Positions 1 through 13,558 of a stretch of DNA of 64,000 bases are shown here, one piece after another. The stretch covers positions 1 to 64,000 of the forward strand of contig CAUJGJ010000115.1 of assembly GCA_963170055.1 (NCBI GenBank), read 5' to 3'. Each line of letters opens with the position of its first letter. Position 1 is the first letter of the stretch. The notes under the pieces were generated by a model that was not told the origin of the DNA, made no database searches, and saw nothing but the letters and a program-made list of their open reading frames with translations. The stretch is from Halisarca cf. caerulea (lineage: Eukaryota > Porifera > Demospongiae > Chondrillida > Halisarcidae). Made by a program: the position numbers and the translations under genes.

Positions 1-66
1 TTCCCAGTGGACAAACATAAAGTTTCTTAAGTGCTGTGGGCGTATTTGTGTAGTGTTGGATATGCT

Positions 67-97
67 GGTGCTAATACCAATATTTGGCACTAGCACC
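67..97. repeat. 31-bp imperfect palindrome in the satellite monomer (representative copy)
   Basis: The arm GGTGCTA (67-73) is the exact reverse complement of TAGCACC (91-97). Inside it, CCAA (77-80) pairs with TTGG (84-87) around a TAT centre. The two stems are separated by a 3x3 mismatch, ATA opposite CAC. The same dyad recurs in nearly every monomer, so there are several hundred copies. It could form a hairpin or cruciform, or be the site of a dimeric DNA-binding protein. Both readings are inference; the symmetry is directly visible. Confidence 0.85.
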
Positions 98-3000
98 ACG
101 CACATTCCCAGTGGACACACATGAAGTTTCTGAAGTGATGTGGGCGTATTTGTGTAGTGTTGGATATGCTGGTGCTAATACCAATATTTGGCACTAGCAC
201 CACGCACATTCCCAGTGGACACACATGAAGTTTCTGAAGTGCTGTGGGCGTATTTGTGTAGTGTTGGATATGCTGGTGCTAATACCAATATTTGGCACTA
301 GCACCACGCACATTCCCAGTGGACACACATGAAGTTTCTTATATGCTGTGGGCGTATTTGTGTAGTGTTGGATATGCTGGTGCTAATACCAATATTTGGC
401 ACTAGCACCACGCACATTCCCAGTGGACACACATGAAGTTTCTGAAGTGCTGTGGGCGCATTTGTGTAGTGTTGGATATGCTGGTGCTAATACCAATATT
501 TGGCACTAGCACCACGCACATTCCCAGTGGACACACATGAAGTTTCTGAAGTGCTGCGGGCGTATTTGTGTAGTGTTGGATATGCTGGTGCTAATACCAA
601 TATTTGGCACTAGCACCACGCACATTCCCAGTGGACACACATGAAGTTTCTGAAGTGCTGCGGGCGCATTTGTATAGTGTTGGATATGCTGGTGCTAATA
701 CCAATATTTGGCACTAGCACCACGCACATTCCCAGTGGACACACATGAAGTTTCTGAAGTGCTGTGGGCGTATTTGTGTAGTGTTGGATATGCTGGTGCT
801 AATACCAATATTTGGCACTAGCACCACGCACATTCCCAGTGGACACACATGAAGTTTCTTATATGCTGTGGGCGTATTTGTGTAGTGTTGGATATGCTGG
901 TTCTAATACCAATATTTGGCACTAGCACCACGCACATTAAAAGTGGACACACATGAAGTTTCTTAATTGCTGTGGGCGTATTTGTGTAGTGTTGGATATG
1001 CTGGTGCTAATACCAATATTTGGCACTAGCACCACGCACATTCCCAGTGGACACACATGAAGATTCTTAATTGCTGAGGGCGTATTTGCGTAGTGTTGGA
1101 TATGCTGGTGCTAATACCAATATTTGGCACTAGCACCACGCACATTCCCAGTGGACACACATGAAGTTTCCGAAGTGCTGTGGGCGTATTTGAGTAGTGT
1201 TGGATATGCTGGTGCTAATACATATATTTGGCACTAGCACCACGCACATTCCCAGTGGACACACATGAAGTTTCTTAACTTCTATGGGCGTATTTGTGTA
1301 GTGTTGGATATGCTGGTGCTAATACCAATATTTGGCACTAGCACCACGCACATTCCCAGTGGACACACATGAAGTTTCTGAAGTGCTGTGGGCGTATTTG
1401 AGTAGTGTTGGATATGCTGGTGCTAATACCAATATTTGGCACTAGCACCACGCACATTCCCAGTGGACACACATGAAGTTTCTTATATACTGTGGGCGTA
1501 TTTGTGTAGTGTTGGATATGCTGGTGCTAATACCAATATTTGGCACTAGCACCACCTACATTCCTAGTGGACACACATGAAGTTTCTGAAGTGCTGTGGG
1601 CGTATTTGTGTAGTGTTGGATATGCTGGTGCTAATACCAATATTTGGCACTAGCACCACGCACATTCCCAGTGGACACACATGAAGTTTCTTATATGCTG
1701 TGGGCGTATTTGTGTAGTGTTGGATATGCTGGTGCTAATACCAATATTTGGCACTAGAACCACGCACATTCCCAGTGGACACACATGAAGTTTCTTATAT
1801 GCTGTGGGCGTATTTGTGTAGTGTTGGATATGCTGGTGCTAATACCAATATTTGGCACTAGCACCACGCACATTCCCAGTGGACACACATGAAGTTTCTG
1901 AAGTGCTGTGGGCGTATTTGTGTAGTGTTGGATATGCTGGTGCTAATACCAATATTTGGCACTAGCACCACGCACATTCCCAGTGGACACACATGAAGTT
2001 TCTGAAGTGCTGTGGGCGCATTTGTGTAGTGTTGGATATGCTGGTGCTAATACCAATATTTGGCACTAGCACCACGCACATTCCCAGTGGACACACATGA
2101 AGTTTCTTATATGCTGTGGGCGTATTTGAGTAGTGTTGGATATGCTGGTGCTAATACCAATATTTGGCACTAGCACCACGCACATTCCCAGTGGACACAC
2201 ATGAAGTTTCTTAACTTCTATGGGCGTATTTGTGTAGTGTTGGATATGCTGGTGCTAATACCAATATTTGGCACTAGCACCACGCACATTCCCAGTGGAC
2301 ACACATGAAGTTTCTGAAGTGCTGTGGGCGTATTTGAGTAGTGTTGGATATGCTGGTGCTAATACCAATATTTGGCACTAGCACCACGCACATTCCCAGT
2401 GGACACACATGAAGTTTCTGAAGTGCTGTGGGCGCATTTGTGTAGTGTTGGATATGCTGGTGCTAATACCAATATTTGGCACTAGCACCACGCATATTCC
2501 CAGTGGACACACATGAAGTTTCTTAATTGCTGTGGGCGTATTTGTGTAGTGTTGGATATGCTGGTGCTAATACCAATATTTGGCACTAGCACCACGCACA
2601 TTCCCAGTGGACACACATGAAGTTTCTGAAGTGCTGTGGGCGTATTTGAGTAGTGTTGGATATGCTGGTGCTAATACCAATATTTGGCACTAGCACCACG
2701 CACATTCCCAGTGGACACACATGAGGTTTCTGAAGTGCTGTGGGCGTATTTGAGTAGTGTTGGATATGCTGGTGCTAATACCAATATTTGGCACTAGCAC
2801 CACGCACATTCCCAGTGGACACACATGAAGTTTCTGAAGTGCTGTGGGCGTATTTGTGTAGTGTTGGATATGCTGGTGCTAATACCAATATTTGGCACTA
2901 GCACCACATACATTCCTAGTGGACACACATGAAGTTTCTGAAGTGCTGTGGGCGTATTTGTGTAGTGTTGGATATGCTGGTGCTAATACCAATATTTGGC

Positions 3001-4264
3001 ACTAGCACCACGCACATTCCCAGTGGACACACATGAAGTTTCTTATATGCTGTGGGCGTATTTGTGTAGTGTTGGATATGCTGGTGCTAATACCAATATT
3101 TGGCACTAGCACCACGCACATTCCCAGTGGACACACATGAAGTTTCTTATATGCTGTGGGCGTATTTGTGTAGTGTTGGATATGCTGGTGCTAATACCAA
3201 TATTTGGCACTAGCACCACGCACATTCCCAGTGGACACACATGAAGTTTCTGAAGTGCTGTGGGCGTATTTGTGTAGTGTTGGATATGCTGGTGCTAATA
3301 CCAATATTTGGCACTAGCACCACGCACATTCCCAGTGGACACACATGAAGTTTCTGAAGTGCTGTGGGCGCATTTGTGTAGTGTTGGATATGCTGGTGCT
3401 AATACCAATATTTGGCACTAGCACCACGCACATTCCCAGTGGACACACATGAAGTTTCTTATATGCTGTGGGCGTATTTGTGTAGTGTTGGATATGCTGG
3501 TGCTAATACCAATATTTGGCACTAGCACCACGCACATTCCCAGTGGACACACATGAAGTTTCTTAACTTCTATGGGCGTATTTGTGTAGTGTTGGATATG
3601 CTGGTGCTAATACCAATATTTGGCACTAGCACCACGCACATTCCCAGTGGACACACATGAAGTTTCTGAAGTGCTGTGGGCGTATTTGAGTAGTGTTGGA
3701 TATGCTGGTGCTAATACCAATATTTGGCACTAGCACCACGCACATTCCCAGTGGACACACATGAAGTTTCTGAAGTGCTGTGGGCGCATTTGTGTAGTGT
3801 TGGATATGCTGGTGCTAATACCAATATTTGGCACTAGCACCACGCATATTCCCAGTGGACACACATGAAGTTTCTTAATTGCTGTGGGCGTATTTGTGTA
3901 GTGTTGGATATGCTGGTGCTAATACCAATATTTGGCACTAGCACCACGCACATTCCCAGTGGACACACATGAAGTTTCTGAAGTGCTGTGGGCGTATTTG
4001 AGTAGTGTTGGATATGCTGGTGCTAATACCAATATTTGGCACTAGCACCACGCACATTCCCAGTGGACACACATGAAGTTTCTGAAGTGCTGTGGGCGCA
4101 TTTGTGTAGTGTTGGATATGCTGGTGCTACTACCAATATTTGGTACTATCACCACGCACATTCCCAGTGGACACACATGAAGTTACTGAAGTGCTGTGGG
4201 CGTATTTGTGTAGTGTTGGATATGTTGGTGCTAATACCAATATTTGGCACTAACACCACGCGCA

Positions 4265-4361
4265 TTCCCACACGTGAGGTTTCTGAAGTTTTGCATTCAT
4301 TTCTGTGTAATTTCAAATATGCTGGTGTTAAGACCAATATTTGGCACTAGCACCATACACA
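4265..4361 (+). repeat. Diverged 97-bp satellite monomer, copy 1
   Basis: This monomer lacks 7 bp after TTCCCA (TTCCCACACGTGAGG instead of TTCCCAGTGGACACACATGAAG) and has many substitutions through the middle (TTTTGCATTCATTTCTG). The right half of the dyad (CCAATATTTGG, TAGCACC) is kept, while the left arm is altered to GGTGTTA. Neighbouring monomers at about 4,129-4,690 are also unusually diverged. It looks like an old monomer type carried along within the HOR. Confidence 0.9.
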
Positions 4362-7300
4362 TTGCATGTGGACACACATGAAAATTCTGAAGTGCTGTGG
4401 GCGTATATGAGTAGTGTTGGATATGCTAGTGCTAACACCAATATTTGGCACTAGCACCACGCACATTCCCAGTGGACACACATGAAGTTTCTGAAGTGCT
4501 TTGGGCGTATTTGTGTAGTGTTGGATACACTAGTGCTAATACCAATATTTGGCACTAGCACCACGCACATTCCCAGTGGACACACATAAGATTCTGAAGT
4601 GCTGTGGGCGTATTTTTGTAGTGTTGCATATGCTGGTGTTAATACAAATATTTGGTACTAGCACCACGCACATTCCCAATGGGCAGACATGAAGTTTCTG
4701 AAGTACTGTGGGCGTATTTGTGTAGTGTTGGATATGCTGGTGCTAATACCAATATTTGGCACTAGCACCACGCACATTCCCAGTGGACACACATGAAGTT
4801 TCTTATATGCTGTGGGCGTATTTGTGTAGTGTTGGATATGCTGGTGCTAATACCAATATTTGGCACTAGCACCACGCACATTCCCAGTGGACACACATGA
4901 AGTTTCTGAAGTGCTGTGGGCGCATTTGTGTAGTGTTGGATATGCTGGTGCTAATACCAATATTTGGCACTAGCACCACGCACATTCCCAGTGGACACAC
5001 ATGAAGTTTCTGAAGTGCTGCGGGCGTATTTGTGTAGTGTTGGATATGCTGGTGCTAATACCAATATTTGGCACTAGCACCACGCACATTCCCAGTGGAC
5101 ACACATGAAGTTTCTGAAGTGCTGTGGGCGTATTTGTGTAGTGTTGGATATGCTGGTGCTAATACCAATATTTGGCACTAGCACCACGCACATTCCCAGT
5201 GGACACACATGAAGTTTCTTATATGCTGTGGGCGTATTTGTGTAGTGTTGGATATGCTGGTTCTAATACCAATATTTGGCACTAGCACCACGCACATTAA
5301 AAGTGGACACACATGAAGTTTCTTAATTGCTGTGGGCGTATTTGTGTAGTGTTGGATATGCTGGTGCTAATACCAATATTTGGCACTAGCACCACGCACA
5401 TTCCCAGTGGACACACATGAAGATTCTTAATTGCTGAGGGCGTATTTGTGTAGTGTTGGATATGCTGGTGCTAATACCAATATTTGGCACTAGCACCACG
5501 CACATTCCCAGTGGACACACATGAAGTTTCCGAAGTGCTGTGGGCGTATTTGAGTAGTGTTGGATATGCTGGTGCTAATACATATATTTGGCACTAGCAC
5601 CACGCACATTCCCAGTGGACACACATGAAGTTTCTTAACTTCTATGGGCGTATTTGTGTAGTGTTGGATATGCTGGTGCTAATACCAATATTTGGCACTA
5701 GCACCACGCACATTCCCAGTGGACACACATGAAGTTTCTGAAGTGCTGTGGGCGTATTTGAGTAGTGTTGGATATGCTGGTGCTAATACCAATATTTGGC
5801 ACTAGCACCACGCACATTCCCAGTGGACACACATGAAGTTTCTTATATACTGTGGGCGTATTTGTGTAGTGTTGGATATGCTGGTGCTAATACCAATATT
5901 TGGCACTAGCACCACCTACATTCCTAGTGGACACACATGAAGTTTCTGAAGTGCTGTGGGCGTATTTGTGTAGTGTTGGATATGCTGGTGCTAATACCAA
6001 TATTTGGCACTAGCACCACGCACATTCCCAGTGGACACACATGAAGTTTCTTATATGCTGTGGGCGTATTTGTGTAGTGTTGGATATGCTGGTGCTAATA
6101 CCAATATTTGGCACTAGAACCACGCACATTCCCAGTGGACACACATGAAGTTTCTTATATGCTGTGGGCGTATTTGTGTAGTGTTGGATATGCTGGTGCT
6201 AATACCAATATTTGGCACTAGCACCACGCACATTCCCAGTGGACACACATGAAGTTTCTGAAGTGCTGTGGGCGTATTTGTGTAGTGTTGGATATGCTGG
6301 TGCTAATACCAATATTTGGCACTAGCACCACGCACATTCCCAGTGGACACACATGAAGTTTCTGAAGTGCTGTGGGCGCATTTGTGTAGTGTTGGATATG
6401 CTGGTGCTAATACCAATATTTGGCACTAGCACCACGCACATTCCCAGTGGACACACATGAAGTTTCTTATATGCTGTGGGCGTATTTGAGTAGTGTTGGA
6501 TATGCTGGTGCTAATACCAATATTTGGCACTAGCACCACGCACATTCCCAGTGGACACACATGAAGTTTCTTAACTTCTATGGGCGTATTTGTGTAGTGT
6601 TGGATATGCTGGTGCTAATACCAATATTTGGCACTAGCACCACGCACATTCCCAGTGGACACACATGAAGTTTCTGAAGTGCTGTGGGCGTATTTGAGTA
6701 GTGTTGGATATGCTGGTGCTAATACCAATATTTGGCACTAGCACCACGCACATTCCCAGTGGACACACATGAAGTTTCTGAAGTGCTGTGGGCGCATTTG
6801 TGTAGTGTTGGATATGCTGGTGCTAATACCAATATTTGGCACTAGCACAACGCACATTCCCAGAGGACACACATGAGGTTTCTGAAGTGCTGTGGGCGTA
6901 TTTGAGTAGTGTTGGATATGCTGGTGCTAATACCAATATTTGGCACTAGCACCACGCACATTCCCAGTGGACACACATGAAGTTTCTGAAGTGCTGTGGG
7001 CGTATTTGTGTAGTGTTGGATATGCTGGTGCTAATACCAATATTTGGCACTAGCACCACATACATTCCTAGTGGACACACATGAAGTTTCTGAAGTGCTG
7101 TGGGCGTATTTGTGTAGTGTTGGATATGCTGGTGCTAATACCAATATTTGGCACTAGCACCACGCACATTCCCAGTGGACACACATGAAGTTTCTTATAT
7201 GCTGTGGGCGTATTTGTGTAGTGTTGGATATGCTGGTGCTAATACCAATATTTGGCACTAGCACCACGCACATTCCCAGTGGACACACATGAAGTTTCTT

Positions 7301-8416
7301 ATATGCTGTGGGCGTATTTGTGTAGTGTTGGATATGCTGGTGCTAATACCAATATTTGGCACTAGCACCACGCACATTCCCAGTGGACACACATGAAGTT
7401 TCTGAAGTGCTGTGGGCGTATTTGTGTAGTGTTGGATATGCTGGTGCTAATACCAATATTTGGCACTAGCACCACGCACATTCCCAGTGGACACACATGA
7501 AGTTTCTGAAGTGCTGTGGGCGCATTTGTGTAGTGTTGGATATGCTGGTGCTAATACCAATATTTGGCACTAGCACCACGCACATTCCCAGTGGACACAC
7601 ATGAAGTTTCTTATATGCTGTGGGCGTATTTGTGTAGTGTTGGATATGCTGGTGCTAATACCAATATTTGGCACTAGCACCACGCACATTCCCAGTGGAC
7701 ACACATGAAGTTTCTTAACTTCTATGGGCGTATTTGTGTAGTGTTGGATATGCTGGTGCTAATACCAATATTTGGCACTAGCACCACGCACATTCCCAGT
7801 GGACACACATGAAGTTTCTGAAGTGCTGTGGGCGTATTTGAGTAGTGTTGGATATGCTGGTGCTAATACCAATATTTGGCACTAGCACCACGCACATTCC
7901 CAGTGGACACACATGAAGTTTCTGAAGTGCTGTGGGCGCATTTGTGTAGTGTTGGATATGCTGGTGCTAATACCAATATTTGGCACTAGCACCACGCATA
8001 TTCCCAGTGGACACACATGAAGTTTCTTAATTGCTGTGGGCGTATTTGTGTAGTGTTGGATATGCTGGTGCTAATACCAATATTTGGCACTAGCACCACG
8101 CACATTCCCAGTGGACACACATGAAGTTTCTGAAGTGCTGTGGGCGTATTTGAGTAGTGTTGGATATGCTGGTGCTAATACCAATATTTGGCACTAGCAC
8201 CACGCACATTCCCAGTGGACACACATGAAGTTTCTGAAGTGCTGTGGGCGCATTTGTGTAGTGTTGGATATGCTGGTGCTACTACCAATATTTGGTACTA
8301 TCACCACGCACATTCCCAGTGGACACACATGAAGTTACTGAAGTGCTGTGGGCGTATTTGTGTAGTGTTGGATATGTTGGTGCTAATACCAATATTTGGC
8401 ACTAACACCACGCGCA

Positions 8417-8513
8417 TTCCCACACGTGAGGTTTCTGAAGTTTTGCATTCATTTCTGTGTAATTTCAAATATGCTGGTGTTAAGACCAATATTTGGCACT
8501 AGCACCATACACA
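8417..8513 (+). repeat. Diverged 97-bp satellite monomer, copy 2
   Basis: By eye it is identical to the monomer at 4,265, at an offset of 4,152 bp. That offset is 40 monomers minus 8 bp: the 7-bp deletion here plus a 1-bp deletion in a nearby ACACATAAGATTC monomer. Confidence 0.9.
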
Positions 8514-11500
8514 TTGCATGTGGACACACATGAAAATTCTGAAGTGCTGTGGGCGTATATGAGTAGTGTTGGATATGCTAGTGCTAACACCAATATTTGG
8601 CACTAGCACCACGCACATTCCCAGTGGACACACATGAAGTTTCTGAAGTGCTTTGGGCGTATTTGTGTAGTGTTGGATACACTAGTGCTAATACCAATAT
8701 TTGGCACTAGCACCACGCACATTCCCAGTGGACACACATAAGATTCTGAAGTGCTGTGGGCGTATTTTTGTAGTGTTGCATATGCTGGTGTTAATACAAA
8801 TATTTGGTACTAGCACCACGCACATTCCCAATGGGCAGACATGAAGTTTCTGAAGTACTGTGGGCGTATTTGTGTAGTGTTCTATATGCTGGTGCTAATA
8901 CCAATATTTGGTACTATCACTACGCACATTCCCAGTGGACACACATGAAGTTTCTGAAGTGCTGTGGGCGTATTTGTGTAGTGTTGGATATGCTGGTGCT
9001 AACACCAATAATTGGCACTAAAACCACGCACATTCCTAGTGGACACACATAAAGATTCTGAAGTGCTGTGGGCGTATTTGTGTAGTGTTGGATAAGCTGG
9101 TGCTAATACCTATATTCGTCACTAGCACCACGCACATTCCCAGTGGACACACATGAAGTTTCTGAAGTGCTTTGGGTGCATTTGTGTAGTGTTGGATATG
9201 CTGGTGCTAATACCAAAATTTGGCACTAGCACCACGCACATTCCCAGTGGACACACATGAAGTTTCTGAAGTGCTGTGGGCGCATTTGTGTAGTGTTGGA
9301 TATGCTGGTGCTAATACCAATATTTGGCACTAGCACCACGCACATTCCCAGTGGACACACATGAAGTTTCTGAAGTGCTGTGGGCGTATTTGTGTAGTGT
9401 TGGATATGCTGGTGCTAATACCAATATTTGGCACTAGCACCACGCACATTCCCAGTGGACACACATGAAGTTTCTTATATGCTGTGGGCGTATTTGTGTA
9501 GTGTTGGATATGCTGGTTCTAATACCAATATTTGGCACTAGCACCACGCACATTAAAAGTGGACACACATGAAGTTTCTTAATTGCTGTGGGCGTATTTG
9601 TGTAGTGTTGGATATGCTGGTGCTAATACCAATATTTGGCACTAGCACCACGCACATTCCCAGTGGACACACATGAAGATTCTTAATTGCTGAGGGCGTA
9701 TTTGTGTAGTGTTGGATATGCTGGTGCTAATACCAATATTTGGCACTAGCACCACGCACATTCCCAGTGGACACACATGAAGTTTCCGAAGTGCTGTGGG
9801 CGTATTTGAGTAGTGTTGGATATGCTGGTGCTAATACATATATTTGGCACTAGCACCACGCACATTCCCAGTGGACACACATGAAGTTTCTTAACTTCTA
9901 TGGGCGTATTTGTGTAGTGTTGGATATGCTGGTGCTAATACCAATATTTGGCACTAGCACCACGCACATTCCCAGTGGACACACATGAAGTTTCTGAAGT
10001 GCTGTGGGCGTATTTGAGTAGTGTTGGATATGCTGGTGCTAATACCAATATTTGGCACTAGCACCACGCACATTCCCAGTGGACACACATGAAGTTTCTT
10101 ATATACTGTGGGCGTATTTGTGTAGTGTTGGATATGCTGGTGCTAATACCAATATTTGGCACTAGCACCACCTACATTCCTAGTGGACACACATGAAGTT
10201 TCTGAAGTGCTGTGGGCGTATTTGTGTAGTGTTGGATATGCTGGTGCTAATACCAATATTTGGCACTAGCACCACGCACATTCCCAGTGGACACACATGA
10301 AGTTTCTTATATGCTGTGGGCGTATTTGTGTAGTGTTGGATATGCTGGTGCTAATACCAATATTTGGCACTAGAACCACGCACATTCCCAGTGGACACAC
10401 ATGAAGTTTCTTATATGCTGTGGGCGTATTTGTGTAGTGTTGGATATGCTGGTGCTAATACCAATATTTGGCACTAGCACCACGCACATTCCCAGTGGAC
10501 ACACATGAAGTTTCTGAAGTGCTGTGGGCGTATTTGTGTAGTGTTGGATATGCTGGTGCTAATACCAATATTTGGCACTAGCACCACGCACATTCCCAGT
10601 GGACACACATGAAGTTTCTGAAGTGCTGTGGGCGCATTTGTGTAGTGTTGGATATGCTGGTGCTAATACCAATATTTGGCACTAGCACCACGCACATTCC
10701 CAGTGGACACACATGAAGTTTCTTATATGCTGTGGGCGTATTTGAGTAGTGTTGGATATGCTGGTGCTAATACCAATATTTGGCACTAGCACCACGCACA
10801 TTCCCAGTGGACACACATGAAGTTTCTTAACTTCTATGGGCGTATTTGTGTAGTGTTGGATATGCTGGTGCTAATACCAATATTTGGCACTAGCACCACG
10901 CACATTCCCAGTGGACACACATGAAGTTTCTGAAGTGCTGTGGGCGTATTTGAGTAGTGTTGGATATGCTGGTGCTAATACCAATATTTGGCACTAGCAC
11001 CACGCACATTCCCAGTGGACACACATGAAGTTTCTGAAGTGCTGTGGGCGCATTTGTGTAGTGTTGGATATGCTGGTGCTAATACCAATATTTGGCACTA
11101 GCACAACGCACATTCCCAGAGGACACACATGAGGTTTCTGAAGTGCTGTGGGCGTATTTGAGTAGTGTTGGATATGCTGGTGCTAATACCAATATTTGGC
11201 ACTAGCACCACGCACATTCCCAGTGGACACACATGAAGTTTCTGAAGTGCTGTGGGCGTATTTGTGTAGTGTTGGATATGCTGGTGCTAATACCAATATT
11301 TGGCACTAGCACCACATACATTCCTAGTGGACACACATGAAGTTTCTGAAGTGCTGTGGGCGTATTTGTGTAGTGTTGGATATGCTGGTGCTAATACCAA
11401 TATTTGGCACTAGCACCACGCACATTCCCAGTGGACACACATGAAGTTTCTTATATGCTGTGGGCGTATTTGTGTAGTGTTGGATATGCTGGTGCTAATA

Positions 11501-12672
11501 CCAATATTTGGCACTAGCACCACGCACATTCCCAGTGGACACACATGAAGTTTCTTATATGCTGTGGGCGTATTTGTGTAGTGTTGGATATGCTGGTGCT
11601 AATACCAATATTTGGCACTAGCACCACGCACATTCCCAGTGGACACACATGAAGTTTCTGAAGTGCTGTGGGCGTATTTGTGTAGTGTTGGATATGCTGG
11701 TGCTAATACCAATATTTGGCACTAGCACCACGCACATTCCCAGTGGACACACATGAAGTTTCTGAAGTGCTGTGGGCGCATTTGTGTAGTGTTGGATATG
11801 CTGGTGCTAATACCAATATTTGGCACTAGCACCACGCACATTCCCAGTGGACACACATGAAGTTTCTTATATGCTGTGGGCGTATTTGTGTAGTGTTGGA
11901 TATGCTGGTGCTAATACCAATATTTGGCACTAGCACCACGCACATTCCCAGTGGACACACATGAAGTTTCTTAACTTCTATGGGCGTATTTGTGTAGTGT
12001 TGGATATGCTGGTGCTAATACCAATATTTGGCACTAGCACCACGCACATTCCCAGTGGACACACATGAAGTTTCTGAAGTGCTGTGGGCGTATTTGAGTA
12101 GTGTTGGATATGCTGGTGCTAATACCAATATTTGGCACTAGCACCACGCACATTCCCAGTGGACACACATGAAGTTTCTGAAGTGCTGTGGGCGCATTTG
12201 TGTAGTGTTGGATATGCTGGTGCTAATACCAATATTTGGCACTAGCACCACGCATATTCCCAGTGGACACACATGAAGTTTCTTAATTGCTGTGGGCGTA
12301 TTTGTGTAGTGTTGGATATGCTGGTGCTAATACCAATATTTGGCACTAGCACCACGCACATTCCCAGTGGACACACATGAAGTTTCTGAAGTGCTGTGGG
12401 CGTATTTGAGTAGTGTTGGATATGCTGGTGCTAATACCAATATTTGGCACTAGCACCACGCACATTCCCAGTGGACACACATGAAGTTTCTGAAGTGCTG
12501 TGGGCGCATTTGTGTAGTGTTGGATATGCTGGTGCTACTACCAATATTTGGTACTATCACCACGCACATTCCCAGTGGACACACATGAAGTTACTGAAGT
12601 GCTGTGGGCGTATTTGTGTAGTGTTGGATATGTTGGTGCTAATACCAATATTTGGCACTAACACCACGCGCA

Positions 12673-12769
12673 TTCCCACACGTGAGGTTTCTGAAGTTTT
12701 GCATTCATTTCTGTGTAATTTCAAATATGCTGGTGTTAAGACCAATATTTGGCACTAGCACCATACACA
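12673..12769 (+). repeat. Diverged 97-bp satellite monomer, copy 3
   Basis: Same sequence as the copies at 4,265 and 8,417, here 4,256 bp after the second. It marks the third copy of the block A higher-order unit. Confidence 0.9.
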
Positions 12770-13558
12770 TTGCATGTGGACACACATGAAAATTCTGAAG
12801 TGCTGTGGGCGTATATGAGTAGTGTTGGATATGCTAGTGCTAACACCAATATTTGGCACTAGCACCACGCACATTCCCAGTGGACACACATGAAGTTTCT
12901 GAAGTGCTTTGGGCGTATTTGTGTAGTGTTGGATACACTAGTGCTAATACCAATATTTGGCACTAGCACCACGCACATTCCCAGTGGACACACATAAGAT
13001 TCTGAAGTGCTGTGGGCGTATTTTTGTAGTGTTGCATATGCTGGTGTTAATACAAATATTTGGTACTAGCACCACGCACATTCCCAATGGGCAGACATGA
13101 AGTTTCTGAAGTACTGTGGGCGTATTTGTGTAGTGTTCTATATGCTGGTGCTAATACCAATATTTGGTACTATCACTACGCACATTCCCAGTGGACACAC
13201 ATGAAGTTTCTGAAGTGCTGTGGGCGTATTTGTGTAGTGTTGGATATGCTGGTGCTAACACCAATAATTGGCACTAAAACCACGCACATTCCTAGTGGAC
13301 ACACATAAAGATTCTGAAGTGCTGTGGGCGTATTTGTGTAGTGTTGGATAAGCTGGTGCTAATACCTATATTCGTCACTAGCACCACGCACATTCCCAGT
13401 GGACACACATGAAGTTTCTGAAGTGCTTTGGGTGCATTTGTGTAGTGTTGGATATGCTGGTGCTAATACCAAAATTTGGCACTAGCACCACGCACATTCC
13501 CAGTGGACACACATGAAGTTTCTGAAGTGCTGTGGGCGCATTTGTGTAGTGTTGGATA

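Larger units (their letters stand above)
1..13558 (+). repeat. Higher-order repeat block A, unit about 4.26-4.36 kb
   Basis: Marker monomers recur in the same order in three copies. A CATTAAAAG variant lies at about 931, 5,291 and 9,547. A CATATATTTGG variant lies at 1,221, 5,581 and 9,837. A diverged cluster begins near 4,036, 8,188 and 12,444. From the CATTAAAAG marker the first two units are 4,360 and 4,256 bp, and the third breaks off near 13,558. Copies differ mainly by whole monomers. Copy 1 has two extra monomers near 2,490-2,700. Copies 2 and 3 have one extra after the diverged cluster (TTCTATATGCTGG at about 8,880 and 13,136). This is the expected outcome of unequal exchange in register. 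Positions 1-930 are the tail of a preceding copy. Confidence 0.9.

Noticed and set aside
4036..4350. 104-aa ORF across satellite monomers, repeated at 8,188 and 12,444, and similar ORFs of 60-117 aa elsewhere in the array on both strands
   Set aside because: They consist only of translated satellite. Because 104 bp shifts the frame each monomer, about 312 bp of open frame reads the same repeat in three frames. There is no codon bias, domain or independent start, and the copies follow the HORs.
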